A stretch of DNA of 64,000 bases from Dioscorea cayenensis subsp. rotundata (GCF_009730915.1 NC_052471.1:23780185-23844184); one strand, 5' to 3'. Shown: positions 36,847 to 49,485, counted from the stretch's first letter. Translations and numbers: made by a program. Notes: generated from the sequence alone by a model not told the origin.

Positions 36847-39800
36847 AAGGTTGTCACAGGCGCAAGGCGCATCTAGGCGCAAGGGGGTCCTGGAGCCTAG
36901 GCGCAAGGCGCAAGGCGCAGGCGCGCGCCTGAGAGACACTAGGCGCACTTAGAAAAAAATGAAAGAGTTTATAAACTGTTCTATAGATTAATATCATAGA
37001 AGGCACCAACATGCATAATGACATAATAAGTTCAAATGTTCAAGACCAAAATGCAATAATGTGATATAATGCACCCATTGAGTCCTAACTCCTAACTAAT
37101 AATAAAAATCTAGCCACTAATCACTTTCATCATCAAAATATTCAAAACCATCAAGTGCTTCATAATTATCATCATCACCAACTCCATCAAATTTCTCTTC
37201 AAATTCATCATTCTCTTCATCAAAATAATCATCTCCAAGATTTTCTTCCTCATCATTGCCATCTCTAGAATTTAAGGGGGTTCTCAAACTAGCAAATGAT
37301 GGCTTCATTGCCTTCTCTTTCCCCTTTGATGGCCTTGAACTTGAAGCACTAGTATTTATTCCCTTTCCTCCTCCTCGACCTCGAGTAGTATATGCGCTTT
37401 CATCAACCCCTGCCGCTCTTTCAACTGCATCCCAAGTAAGGTCATCATCACCAAACACTAGTTCGTCGTCTCCTTGCTCTTGTTCTAGCGTACCCATCAA
37501 CCACTCATTTGCATCATCAATATCTTGTAAAGAAATGGGGTCAATGCGATCACGGTCATCATATCGACGCTTTAGTGCTCGGTTATATTTCACAAAGACC
37601 AAATCATTCAACTTTTGTTGATCAAGTCTATTCCTTTTTTTATTATGAACCTGAAAAAACAAAGACAACATTATATATTTATTATAGTATATAGTTAAGG
37701 GCCTTAGGAGTTAATCTACAATATTAAAAAAAAAAACAACAATATCTAATATATAAGTATAATTCTTACATGTTCAAAAATACTCCAATTACGCTCGCAA
37801 CCGGATGCGCTACAAGTTAGACTGAGTACTTTGATTGCAAAATCTAGCAACTCTGGAGTTGAGGCTCCATAAGATTTCCACCATTCGGCTATTAATGAAA
37901 TTAATTAATAACAAAGTTAGTTACACACTTACACAATAGTATAAGTTAAATCTTATCAATTTATAACAAAAGTTACAAAACTTACGTACCTGGTGATTTC
38001 AAACTTCGATTCCTAATTGCCAAGTTTCTTCCAAATATGCCACCCGCATTTTGATATATACTCATTTGATTGTTGATTTTGTCTTGACATGAAGCATCAG
38101 GAACCAATCTCTCTAGAGTTTCAAGCACTCCATCCATTATCTCACTAGTTCTGATAATCTCCATTGGGTTGGCATAAAAAAATTCCGGATTAAGATAGTG
38201 CCCAACCGCATGCAAAGGTCGGTGAAGTTGACATTCCCATCGTTTGTCAATGATATCAAACACATCTTTGTATTGTTCTTCATTTTCTCCAAACGACTTT
38301 GCTATAGCTTCCTTGGCCGTATCCATGGCTTCATAAATGTATCCCATAGCCGGTTTTTTCTCACCATCAACCAATCGAAGCACACTAACTATAGGGCGGA
38401 AAATCTTTAAAATATATACAATGCTTGTCCAAAATCTTGTCATCATTATACTAGCTTGTGCTTTTTCCCGGCAATTTCCTTTGACCACTTACTCTTTTCC
38501 CATTCTTCAGAAGTAAACATTTTCCTCAAACAATTCTTCAATTTATGGATTCGTTGAAGTGTGAGAAATGCCGTGGCAAACCTTGTAACACCCGGCCTAA
38601 CAAGTTCTCTTTGACCGGTAAAACTCCTCAACATATTAACCATGCCCGGTCGAACATAAATGAAGGAGTTTAAGCTGATTCCTCTTTGTACAGTTCTTTT
38701 CACATTTGGCATCTTACCAATGTCTTCCAAAATCAAATCCAAACAATGTGCTGCACAAGGAGTCCAAAACAAATTCTTATATTTTTCTTCCAAGCGCTTA
38801 CCTGAAAATAAATTCAAAAATAATCAAATAAATGAACACTTTGAGTTAATAAAGTAATCAAATAATATGTAATACGATATGATGGATAGATTAATTTTAT
38901 ACCTGCAAAGACATTAACGGATGCGCTATCAGTAACTACTTGTATGACATTTTTCTCTCCAACACGTTGAACCATGCGATCAAGCAACTCAAACATTTTT
39001 TCTCCAGTTTTTGCATAACCCGAAGCATCAATAGATTCTAAGAACACAGTTCCTTTTGGAGAATTCACCAAAAAATTTATTAATGTCCTATTCCTCTTGT
39101 CTGTCCAACCATCAGCCATTATAGAGCAACCATAATGTGCCCATTCTTCTTCATAGGATTGTAGTATCTTTTTGCCATCCTCCATTTCTTTATTAAGCAA
39201 GGAGACACGGACCTCATGGTAGCTAGGTGCTTTCATGCCAATACCATATTGACCAATTGCATCGATCATTACTTGAAATTGAGGATATTTAACGGCATTA
39301 AATAGAATCGCTGCATCATACAACCATCGAGCTATTTCTCTACATGCCCGTTCCCGCAACTCCTTCTTGCAAGTATCATTGATTGTTGTTTGCTTCAGAT
39401 TTTTTTCCTTTTTTCTTGAATTTTCAGCATTTTGTGTGAAGTATAAATCCATTGGCCCCTTTTGTCGTTGTCGTTTCTTTGCATTCAAAATTTTACTACT
39501 TCCTTGGTGCGAGCTCATCATAATGGTTCTTTCATCTGCATCTTCTTCATCACCGCCAAAAGCATCTTCTTCAATAATATTATCCAGAAAATTACCTTCA
39601 AGCATCTTGCTTGCATTAACCTTATTTATCATAAAAGACTGAATCTCTTCTCGTACAGGTGGTGGACATCTTTGACAAATGGTTGTATTTCTAAAACCTC
39701 CCACAATATGTTGTTTAGCTCTAAATATTTCACCTTTTGTAACTTTATTGCAAAAGTTACATTTCAAATCATTCTTGTTGTTTGGATTAATGCATTGAAC

Positions 39801-40300
39801 ATATTTCCAACATGGATCACTTTTTCCACTTGATGATGAAATAGTCTTCTCATTTGCAGAAGCCATTTACCTATCAAAGATAAAATGGTTGAGCATTTAA
39901 TTACATATCTATAACTGCATAAGTGTATAACTAAAACATCAATCATTTAACTAACACATTTATTCTCATGAATCTCATCCTAATTCCTTCTAACTTGTAT
40001 TGTTCCTTGATGCAATGCAATTATGCAAGAAGCTTTAAGATACAATTATACAAACTAGTTAAAGAAATATATTAGTTTTAATTCTTAATTGTTGAGATTT
40101 CTTCATTTTTCTTGCTACATAATCTTATTGATGTCAATACTCAATAGTATTACAAGAACAATTTGATGAACTACAGGCTATAGCATATCATGGAAGAGAA
40201 CATCAACCAATATATATATATATATATATATTTATATTTATTTAATATTTAATACACAAATTATAACAAAATTAAATTAAAAAAATCAGCAATTACACAA
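36847..40300 (-). mobile_element. hAT transposon, right terminus not found
   Basis: The left end (3' side of the transposase) begins near GGTTGTCACAGGCGCAAGGCGC. A subterminal region dense in GGCGCAAGGCG repeats follows (36860-36955), a familiar hAT pattern. The transposase fills 37117-39866. On the right the expected inverted copy of the terminal GGCGC sequence is missing. Instead another repeat starts at about 40310, so that end is probably replaced or deleted. Confidence 0.7.
37117..39866 (-). CDS. hAT transposase, near-complete, one frameshift
   Basis: Exons on the minus strand are 38903-39866, 37990-38801, 37770-37888 and 37117-37650, all with GT/AG borders. Domains in order are a BED zinc finger (CNFCNKV near 39760), a DUF659-type segment with the catalytic-core MADGWTD (near 39110), VTDSASVNVFAG, then TPCAAHCLDL, and the C-terminal hAT dimerisation domain (SASGCERNWSIFEH joined to VHNKKRNRL). 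An unusually acidic, Gly/Arg-containing tail ends at 37117. The only defect I see is one frame change near 38470, between KEIAGKK and AQASIMMTRFW. Full length would be about 800 residues, normal for the family. It could be recently active. Confidence 0.85.
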
Positions 40301-40309
40301 ATCTCAGAT

Positions 40310-40750
40310 GAGGCGATCTTTGCGTCTGTGATTCAATCGGATGCTAAGGGAAAAGCGGCATCAGTGGCGCTTCGATCTGGATGCAAGGAAGGTGGCGGTG
40401 CTGATTCGGATGCAAGAGAGAGGTGGCGGACCTGGCGGTGCTGATCCGGATGCAAGGGAGAAGTGGCGGACCTGGCCAGAGAGAGATGGCGGACCTGGCG
40501 GTGTTTTGAATTTAAATTTTGTCTCTATTTTGTTTTTTGGATGTGTTTTTGCGGCAAGCAAAAAGCGGTTTTTCTTATATATTTTCTACGGGTTAACAAA
40601 AATAGTATTATTTATCATGGACCATTAGCCTTCTTAGAAATTGATAATCGGTTTTCTTTTTACTTATTTGTCTCGTTTTTGGTTGATTATTCTTTTTGGT
40701 TTTTTCTCAATTCAAGCTTTAGCAGTGTGATTTTGTCTCTTTAGGGTAAT
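40310..40750 (+). repeat. Dispersed repeat: GGCGGACCTGGCGGTG motif array plus family R segment
   Basis: 40400-40505 holds three or four copies of GGTGGCGGACCTGGCGGTGCTGAT-like units. 40510-40700 shares TTTTGGATGTGTTTT(T)GCGGC with 46870 and TTTATCATGG(A)CCATTA with 55035, linking it to family R. It is the site into which the chromovirus at 40756 inserted. Confidence 0.5.
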
Positions 40751-40755
40751 GCATA

Positions 40756-43700
40756 TGTTAAGCTTTCACAGCTTAAGGAAAGGAATTGAGGGAAAATCTA
40801 CAGGTTTGAGAGGGAAGGGGAAGATAAGGGAAAACAAGGAAAAGTTAGAGAGATTTTCTTACCAATTTTCTGAAAAACTGCGTCTTTACACCCACTCCTA
40901 CCTATATATAGACCTTGTCACATGACTCCCAAACACTAAGCCAAAGGATTAGCAAAACAAACTGAATTAAGCTAAGCAAAACACATATTAGCACAAGAAG
41001 ATCCAGAAAACCCTTCTGCTCGTGACAATACCCCTCCCTGGAAATGCTTCTTGTCCTCAAGAAGCACTACAACCTGTAGAGAGCACATCCAAGGAAATAG
41101 AGGGAAACAAGGCCTGAAGTGAATCAATGTCTTCCCATGTAGCATCTTTCTCAGGAAAGCCTACCCATTGCACCAGGGCTTGAACGCCAGCCACATTACC
41201 CTTTTTATAGATGCGGCGGTCTAATATCTTCATCGGTTCCCGTAACACTTGCCCATCAGGACTGACTGGTGGCAAGAATGGATTCAATACCTCGTGAGCT
41301 CCCAATTTTTGTTTGAGCAGAGAGAGATGAAAAGTAGGATGAATTGAGCTGCCTTCCGGAAGAGCAAGGGTATATGCCACCTTCCCGACGCGAGCCAACA
41401 CTTGAAAAGGCCCAAAGAAGCGAGGAGCTAATTTTTGGTTGGGTCTTGTAGTTGTTGATGTTTGGCAATAAGGGTGGAGCTTAAGATAAACCCAATCACC
41501 GACTGTGAACTCTCTTTCGCTGCGGTCTTGATCTCGCATACCATTTCATCCGTTCTTGAGCAAGCTGCAAATTGGTTTTGATGGCGACTAACATGGCAGC
41601 TCGATCAGAAACAAACTGCTGAGCGCCGGTGTGGCCAGGAATTGAGATTTGGTGGAAATTCACCTGTGGAGGAGGAAATCCATAGAGTGCCTCGAATGGG
41701 GGCATCTTTACAACAGTATGGAAGGATGTGTTGTACCACCACTCGGCCATAGGAAGCCATTTAACCCATTTTTTTGGCTTGTCAGCACAAAAACATCTCA
41801 AGTAAGTCTCCAAGCATTGATTGACTCGTTCGGTTTGACCATCTGACTGTGGGTGGTAGGAAGTACTGTAATTTAGCTTAGTACCCAATTTGCTGAAAAG
41901 ATGACGCCAGAATTGACTGAGAAAGAGGCTATCTCTGTCACTAACAATACTCCTCGGCATGACGTGAAGATGATGGATCTTATCCATGAAGAGAGTAGCT
42001 AAGTCTTGTGCTTTAAATGGATGTTTCAAAGCCAAAAAATGTGCCATTTTGCTGAATCGATCAACAACTACCCAGATTGTTGTTTTGCCCTCAGAGGAAG
42101 GTAGGCCATCGATAAAATCCATAGAGATATCCACCCAAGGTTGCTCTGGAATATCCAATGGCTGTAACAATCCAGGATAAGGAACTCTTTCACTTTTGCA
42201 AGTCTGACACACTTGACATTCGGCAATCAAAGTCTTAACATCTTGAATCATATTGGCCAGTAAAAAGTTTGCTGAATTTTCTTTAGAGTGGTGGTGACGC
42301 CTGAGTGACCTCCCCATGCACTACTATGAAATTTTGAAATAATCTTAGGTCTTAACCCAGTAGGACCAACATAGAATTTACCATGTATCCTTATCACTCC
42401 ATTGGTAAAAGAGATGTGACTATCCTCTGAAGATTGAAGGGTAGCTCTGGCTAGTAATTCTGCAGCTGTAGGATCTCCTTCATAACTGGCTCCAATTTCA
42501 AGCATCCACTTGGGTGTGACACAAGAGAGTGCACACACAGGTAATTCTTCTTGTTGGCGGGATAAAGCATCGGCCACAACATTGGAAGACCTTTCTTGTA
42601 TTGAATTTCAAATTCAAAACCCATCAGTCTACTTAACCATTTTTGTTGTATGATGGTAGACAACCTTTGTTCTACAAAAAACTTTAAGCTCTGATGATCT
42701 GTCTTTACAATGAACTTGCGGCCCAACAAATAAGGCCTCCACTTGTTAACAGCTTGCACAATTGCCATAAGTTCTCTCTCATAGGTGGAGAGTCCCAAAT
42801 GTCGGTTAGCTACTGATTGACTCATATAAGCCAATGGCCGGCCGTCTTGCATCAAAACTGCCCCCAAACCAGTCGTACTTGCGTCAGTCTCAATAACAAA
42901 AGGTTTAGTAAAAATCGGGAGGCCCAAAAGCAGGAGTTGAACTCATGGCACCTTGGAAGTTCAAATGAGTGGTGAGCACTATCATCCCATAAAAAAATTT
43001 GTCCTTTTTAACAAGCTGATTCAAAGATGCGCTAAGCTCCCGTATCCTTTCACAAACTTTTACTGTAATACCTGTAAGGCCAAGAACCCTCTCAACCCTT
43101 TAATGCCTTTGGGGTTGGCCAATCTAACATGGCTCGAACTTTAGTTTTATCAGCTGAGACTCCATCTACAAATATGATATGCCCCAAATACTCAATATGG
43201 CTCTAACCAAAGCTGCACTTGGACTCCTTAGCAAAGAGTTGTTGATCCCTCAAGACTTGCAAAACCGTCTGCAAATGCATAAGATGATTCCTCAACATCG
43301 ACTATAAACCAAGATATCATCAAAGAAAACTAAAAACAAATTTGCGCGGGAAAGGTTGAAATATTGAGTTCATAAGTGCTTGGAAGGTTCTTTGGGGCGT
43401 TACGTCAAGCGAGCAGCATCACCTTGAACTCATAGTGGCCCATATGAGTTCTAAAAGCGATCTTAAATATGTGTTGTGGTTGAACCCGAATTTGATGGTA
43501 CCCCGATCGGAGATCAATTTAGAATAAAAAAAGAGCTCCATGTAGCTCATCCAAGAGTTCATCAACTAAAGGTATAGGAAACTTGTCCTTTATAGTTAAT
43601 CGTTTCAACTCTCTATAGTCAACACGGAGCGCCATGATCCATCTTTCTTTTTTACTAATAGAACTGGAGAGGTAAAGGGACTATTGCTCTCCTGTGTCAC

Positions 43701-45909
43701 CCCATTGCTTAAGAGCTCCTTAACTATCCGTTCAATCTCGTGCTTTTGAATGAATGGGTACATGTAGGGATCTGAACTTAAAGGGTTTCCGCACCAACCT
43801 TTAGAGGAATTTGATGATCATAAGTCCGGGGAGGAGGTAAACCTTTGGGTTACGTGAACACATCCAGCGGGCGTAGAAGAGAGATAAGCTCTTTATCGTG
43901 AGACAAGTCACCGGCACTACTCGAGTTTTTCATTGTGGCAATGAAAGCCCACTATTGCAATCTGGCGATGGTCACCTTTGTTGCAAATGGATAACCGATA
44001 TCCGCTAACTTTTTGGAATAGAGCTTGTGTTGTCTCCTTGTATCTTAACAGCCTCACCCTTGTAATCGAAGAATAGTGTCTTGGACTTGAAGTTGCAGGT
44101 GACATCCATCTTCTCCAACCAATCCAAGCCTAGCAGCGCATCATAACCATCGACCGGAACCACTCTCAAGTTGGCAGTGAAATCATAACCCATGATGTTA
44201 AAGGGAAAATTCTTGCACATTTTGTCGACTGGCTCATAATCCCCTTTATAGGAAACTGCAAGTACCTTAGTTGTTTGGTCCAGTTTACATTGCAATTTGT
44301 GGGCTGTGTTTCGATTGATAAAAGATTCAGCTGCTCCACAATCAATTAAGAAACTCATTTCCGTACCCTTATGATTGCCTCTGAAACAAACAACATTCGA
44401 TCACAACACAGCATTGATGGGAAGCATTAGTATCTCTGGGTCTTCCACGCACATCAAATTGCTCATGCTCGGTTATACGCTCCCTCTTCATTCTCATCGA
44501 TAGCTATATAGATGCAGTTGCCTCTTATTACCTGGTGCCCTTTGAAGAACTTCTCCTCGCAAATAAAACACAAGTTTTGTTCTTTCCGCCATTGATACTC
44601 ATTTTGGGGTCAATTTCTTAGCGATTGGTATGAGTGCGAGATCGACTCGGGTTCATGTTGAGTAAACTAGTGGTCGTGATGAGGAAGCTTCTTCTCCAAT
44701 GGCGGGGTAGGCGGCAAGGGAGGCAAGGGAAGGTTTGGTTTTGGACGAGGAGGAGGCGCCATGCCCGGCTACGATCCTTTTTATCGAGTGGGATGAAACC
44801 CCGACTCTACCAATTTGGCCACATTAAATACCTCACTAGCGATTGTTTGGCTTAAACAACTTCACTATAACTTTGATCTCTTCCTTCAACCCAGACAAAC
44901 AAGATTCTATCAAGTATTGCTCGGTGAATCCTTGTCCATTGGCCTCCTCTGCATAAGGTACTGACTCTTCATAGCGATTACGATAGTCCTCCACTTTGTA
45001 GTAGTGTGCACGAGGCTTAGAAAATTAAGCCCACCAAGCTATCATTCTCCTCATCATGAAATCGATACAACAAATCAACAACAAATTGATCCCCATGATA
45101 CCCCGGATGCTTCTTACGATATGAGTTATACCATGAGGGTAGCTCGGCGAGAGAAATACATAGGCCCTAAAAGGGTACCTTAGCATTTTCAGCTGGCGTG
45201 CAAAGCTCAAAAAATTGATTGCAAGTAGCTACCCATTCCTTAGCTTCATCACCATTGAACTTAGGAAATTCAAGTTGAGGAGCTCGCAGTTGGAACATAC
45301 CATTCTCCAGAAGTTGTTTGGGTGTACATGTGACCCATGAGGGGTTGCTTGGTGAAGGTCCTCGGTTAAGCTTGGACACGGATCCTAAAAAAGTTGGAGA
45401 AGAATCGCCATCCATTTCCTCAGTGGCTCCCATCCCTTTTACCCCTTTAGTAGCTTGACTTTAGTTGTAAAGGAAGTCATCGGTTGGAACAAATCTTCTA
45501 ATCGAGATTCCATTACGCCCACGATCCTCTTATTCTTGTAGCTTTAGCTCTTCAATCGCCGTCTCCAAAAGCTTGATAGCGGGTCTCGGTCACCATCTTG
45601 GTCACGGGAAAGTCGTCTCTAATACCAATTGTTAAGCTTTCACAGCTTAAAGAAAGGAATTCAGGGAAATTCTACGAGGTTTGAGAGGGAAGAGGAAGAC
45701 AAGGAAAAACAAGGGAAAGTTAGAGATCTTCATACCAATTTTCTGAAAAACTGCGCCTTCACCCCCACTCCTACCTACATATAGACCTTGTCATGTGACT
45801 CCCAAACACTAAGCCAAAGGATTAGAAAAACAAACTAAATTAAGCTAAGCAAAACACATATTAGCACAAGAAGATCCAGAAGATCCAGAAGACCCTTCTA
45901 CTCGTGACA
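40756..45909 (-). mobile_element. Ty3/gypsy chromovirus, likely Reina clade, broken but with both LTRs
   Basis: The LTRs are 40756-41027 (272 bp) and 45630-45909 (280 bp), both TGTTAAGC...GTGACA, with perfect target duplications GCATA (40751-40755, 45910-45914). On the minus strand there is a tRNA-Met-like primer site next to the right LTR and a polypurine tract (41029-41040) next to the left one. Parts are gag (about 45.4-44.6 kb), protease (44.36-44.0 kb), RT and RNase H (43.9-42.45 kb), integrase (42.3-41.5 kb) and a C-terminal chromodomain (about 41.2 kb). Short LTRs, small size and a chromodomain fit Reina. By eye the LTRs differ at about 20 of 270 aligned bases, suggesting a few million years. 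The coding part has several breaks. Confidence 0.9.
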
Positions 45910-45914
45910 GCATA

Positions 45915-46790
45915 CTAATTGTTTGATGGTGTAATATGAATTTGCATATGGAGAGTTATAATTTGTGAAAGTTAGAGAAAAAAGTGTCATCTTCATATGC
46001 AAACTTCTTGTGCAGAATCCTTTGCTTCATGGGAAAATTTACTTCTTATTGTTGTACTATGACAGTGAAAAGATTAAAATAGAAGAGTGAATAGTTGGTA
46101 GTTGAGGAGAAGAATCAATTGATTCAGAATAACTCTCATGTAGTATAGCAATAGCAGGTATTAGTTAAGAAAATTATTCATATCCTTCCATTCTTCTTTA
46201 GCTGTGACTGTGAGAAGTCTTGAGAGTCATTCATCTAAGCATCAGTGGTTTGGAATTTGTAGATTTAGCCTATATCCCTGTTTTCCCCATCTTCTAGGCT
46301 CAGCCCAAAATAATCAGATATTATATGATCTTATTTCTAGTCATCATCATTGATCAAAAGCGAAGAATGGACATAATTGATGGTGTTATTATGAGAGTCC
46401 CATTGCTATTATTCACCAACTAAATTGTGTGTTAGATGTGGGTAATAAATACCTAGCGAAATGTCAGCCTAGGTATGACTTATTAAGACAGTGGCTTTCT
46501 GATTTTTTAGCAAAAATCCATTTTGAGCAATGCTATTTGTACAAGATGGACTTCCCAACTGAGTAGTAAGTAGTAGTAACCACTACCTTTTTCTTGAGAA
46601 TTGAGAAGCATGTCACTTGATCTCAAGGTTAACACATGGAATGGATGCCGACACAGTTAAGTTAGGAAGTCCATTTGGAAAAGCTAGTTTGTAGGCAATG
46701 AATGACAGGTTTTTATTATGGCAATGCTAGCTTTTAGCATCAGAGGAAATTGCCCTAATTACTGGCACTTGTGAATGAGTTTGCACAGCT
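45915..46790. other. Intergenic, no gene recognised
   Basis: This is the continuation of the target DNA after the chromovirus. No open frame of interest and no element ends are seen. Confidence 0.5.
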
Positions 46791-46793
46791 TGC

Positions 46794-46794
<1 letters not shown>

Positions 46795-46844
<50 letters not shown>
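46795..46844. repeat. (TG)n microsatellite
   Basis: An uninterrupted TG tract of about 21 units preceded by a short TA run. Confidence 0.97.
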
Positions 46845-46847
<3 letters not shown>

Positions 46848-46849
46848 GA

Positions 46850-47150
46850 ATTTATTATTTTTTTCTTTATCTCTATCTTGTGTTTTGGATGTGTTTTGCG
46901 GCGAAAAAGATTTCTTGTATATTCACGTCTTTTTTTAAAAATATTGCATATATATTTTTTAATTATTTAAATAAATAAAATTTAAAACAATTACATAATC
47001 AGGCAAAACAGTAAAATGTTTACGGTTTTGCCTATTGATAGTAGAAAGCGTTAATATGTTTCTGTTGGCATAAAAGGGTAAACATGTACTTTTTTTTAAT
47101 AATAAATACATAAAGTTTGCATTGTCTTCTTCAACTAACCCACCATGCAT
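46850..47150 (+). repeat. Family R dispersed repeat, copy 2
   Basis: It contains the 33-base hairpin at 47001-47033 (arms AGGCAAAACAGTAAA and TTTACGGTTTTGCCT, one mismatch, loop ATG). The segment from about 46930 to 47150 aligns with the reverse complement of 54815-55000, including the shared end (C)CACCATGCAT. In that inverted copy the sequence continues directly to CTTCCAATGGAT, which here appears only after the MITE and short-LTR element (49010). Confidence 0.6.
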
Positions 47151-47462
47151 TAGGGGTGGACATGGGCAGGGGATCTAGGCTGGGCTAAACTAAAAAAAAC
47201 AACACATATATTTGGATTGAATTTGAGTGTGAGTCTTGTTGAGTACTTGTTTTTAATCATGACCCATTTAATTATCATTAGGCTCAATTCTAGCTCAACC
47301 CAACTAACCCAGAAATAATTGTTTGAATGTCAGCCCTCAAATAGGAAAACAAACACAAAATTAGTTGAAACACATGCACACATTCCTATACATTTTATAT
47401 ATTAAAAAAATCAAAATCAGATTCTTAAAAAGCTACATAATTTTGATTCTTTTCAAACCTAT

Positions 47463-47493
<31 letters not shown>

Positions 47494-47676
47494 AATTTAT
47501 TCAAAGTGTAGTCAAAGTTTAAAAATTAAAATTACTAATAAAGCCATTAAAAATTTAATTGGTCAAAAAGCATTAATCGACGAGGTTCTTTGGGCCAACT
47601 TGCTAAACCCAGGCCCTGTATTTTTTGTGTTGGGCTTGGGCCAGCCCATGGGTCACTCGGCCTATGTCCACCCCTA
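47151..47676. mobile_element. hAT-type MITE, 526 bp
   Basis: Terminal inverted repeats are TAGGGGTGGACATGGGC and its inverse (GCCTATGTCCACCCCTA). An 8 bp target duplication CCATGCAT / TCATGCAT (7 of 8) and no coding sequence are present. A TA microsatellite lies inside at about 47463-47488. The inverted family R copy near 54.8 kb shows the site without the insertion. Confidence 0.82.
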
Positions 47677-47687
47677 TCATGCATGCA

Positions 47688-49006
47688 TGTTGGAGAATAA
47701 TTTAATGTTAGTTACTCAATATCTTAGGTTTTGTTGTAGTTGTTTGGATATTTTGTTCTTTAGTTACATATTATGAATTCCATGTATTGTCTTTTGGAAA
47801 ACATGTTTTGGGAAAAAGCTAACAATAAATTTATTATTGAAATGCCTTATATTTTATTATTATTATTATTATTATTTTTGTTATTCTTTCTTTTTACTCA
47901 AAAATACTAACATTTTTTTAATAATAAATTTATTGTTGGCTTTCCCCTAAAAAAGCATGTACAATACATCAAATATATAATATATAAACTATAGAATTGA
48001 AAATCAAACAACTACAACAAAAATCTAAGATATTGACTAACTAACTTTTGAATTGTTCTCCAACACACTCCATAATTCAAAGTTGCAAAAATTTCACTGA
48101 TTCAAACTTCAAAAGCACTTCTCTCCATACTTCTAATATTCGTGAAACGCAACTTCTCTTCACTAGATGATGCACTTCTCACCAACCTGCAATTATTAGA
48201 GCATATATCTTAAGAAAAACTTCTTGGTGCATTTCTCACCGATTAATTCAAAAAATAGTTTCTGCTTCATCCACTTCTCCTGAATTTGCACATTCATATG
48301 AGCCAACAATATATTTATTATTAAAAAAACTTTATGTTTATTATTATTATTTTGTTCTTTTTTCTTTACTCAAAATTCCAACATGGTATCCGAGGTTTTT
48401 ATAGATATTAGGGGGACATGTGGATGATTAAGATAGTCGATGATGTCTGACAACTTTGAACAGGGGTGAAAAAAAGGATTATTGACAGAAGGAGAAACCT
48501 CAATTTTTAAATGCAAAAGATTTGGACATCTACAAAAAAAATTGAAAAATAATGTGCAAATTTAGCGAGGGTGGATGAACACGAAACTATTTTTTTGAAT
48601 TAATTGGTAAGAAGTGCACTTAGGAGTTTTTAAGATATATGTTCTAATAATTGCAAGTTGGTGAGAAGTGCCATCTAGTGAAGAGAAAGTGTTTCACGGA
48701 TATTAGAAGTATGAAGGGCGTGCTTTGTAATGTTTGAAGTTCGAAGTTCGAAGTTATATGAAATTTTGCAACTTTGAATTAAGGGATTGTGTTGGAGAAT
48801 AATTCAAAGATGTTAGTCAATATCTTAGATTTTGTTGTAGTTATTTTGATTTTTTGTCCTCTAGTTTATATATTATGAATTCGATGTCTTGTCTATTTAA
48901 AGACATGCTTTTTAGGGGAAAAGCCAACAATAAATTTATTATTTAAAAACCTTATGTTTATTATTATTATTATTTTGTTATTCTTTCTTTACTCAAAATT
49001 CTAATA
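47688..49006 (+). mobile_element. Short LTR element (TRIM-like) with an inverted partial copy inside
   Basis: A sequence of about 220 bp starting TGTTGGAGAATAATT occurs as a direct repeat at 47688-47910 and 48789-49006. A tRNA-Met-like primer site (TGGTATCCGAG) lies at 48383, and no coding domain is present. The middle section (about 47912-48300) is an inverted copy of the later LTR and its neighbouring internal DNA (about 48530-48960), giving a large inverted repeat. It is best read as a non-coding TRIM-type fossil with one copy nested or rearranged into another. Confidence 0.65.
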
Positions 49007-49074
49007 GCTTCCTCCAATGGATTCCTCTATGACCTCCATTGCCTTCTCCTCCGACCTGCCCACCACCTCATCTC

Positions 49075-49285
49075 TTTTGCCATCGACCTAACCATGCACT
49101 TGTCCAGCGAGGTCATTAACTTCGACAAAATGCAAGTCTACAAAGGCCTTAACATCCTCACTAACAAAGTTATCGACGAGGAACGCGCAACTGTTCCCCA
49201 CCACCTCATCGGTGCCGTTGAACCAGACATTAACTTCACCACCATTGACTTCCATCACCGCTTTGGTCTCCGCTTTGATCTTTGA
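49075..49285 (+). pseudogene. Isopentenyltransferase fragment (cytokinin / tRNA IPT family)
   Basis: Around 70 codons read as the family core: AIDLTMHLSSEVINFDKMQVY, then KGLNILTNKV, then EERATVPHHLIGAVEPD. In adenylate and tRNA isopentenyltransferases this part follows the ATP-binding P-loop (missing here) and holds the conserved DKMQVYKG segment, with SDK in the family against FDK here. It has no start, no P-loop and no C-terminal half. At about 49262-49290 it runs directly into glycosyltransferase sequence in another frame. Confidence 0.8.
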
Positions 49286-49485
49286 CATCTTATGTGTGTC
49301 CATGCTCGACGTGCCCAAAGGTCTCAACTTGCCAGGTTATATCTATATTCCTTCAAATGCCACCTTTCTTGGCTTGATGCTTTACTTACCAACACTTATG
49401 TAAAGGTGTTATTTGAGATAGAGGATGGTTAAAGATGTGATTGAAATCCCAATTCTCCGTTCAGCACCATTGTAATATTCACCAT

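Noticed and set aside
47001-47033. Family R hairpin as a microRNA precursor or Helitron end
   Set aside because: The stem is only 15 bp, too short for a plant microRNA, and no CTRR end follows at the expected distance.
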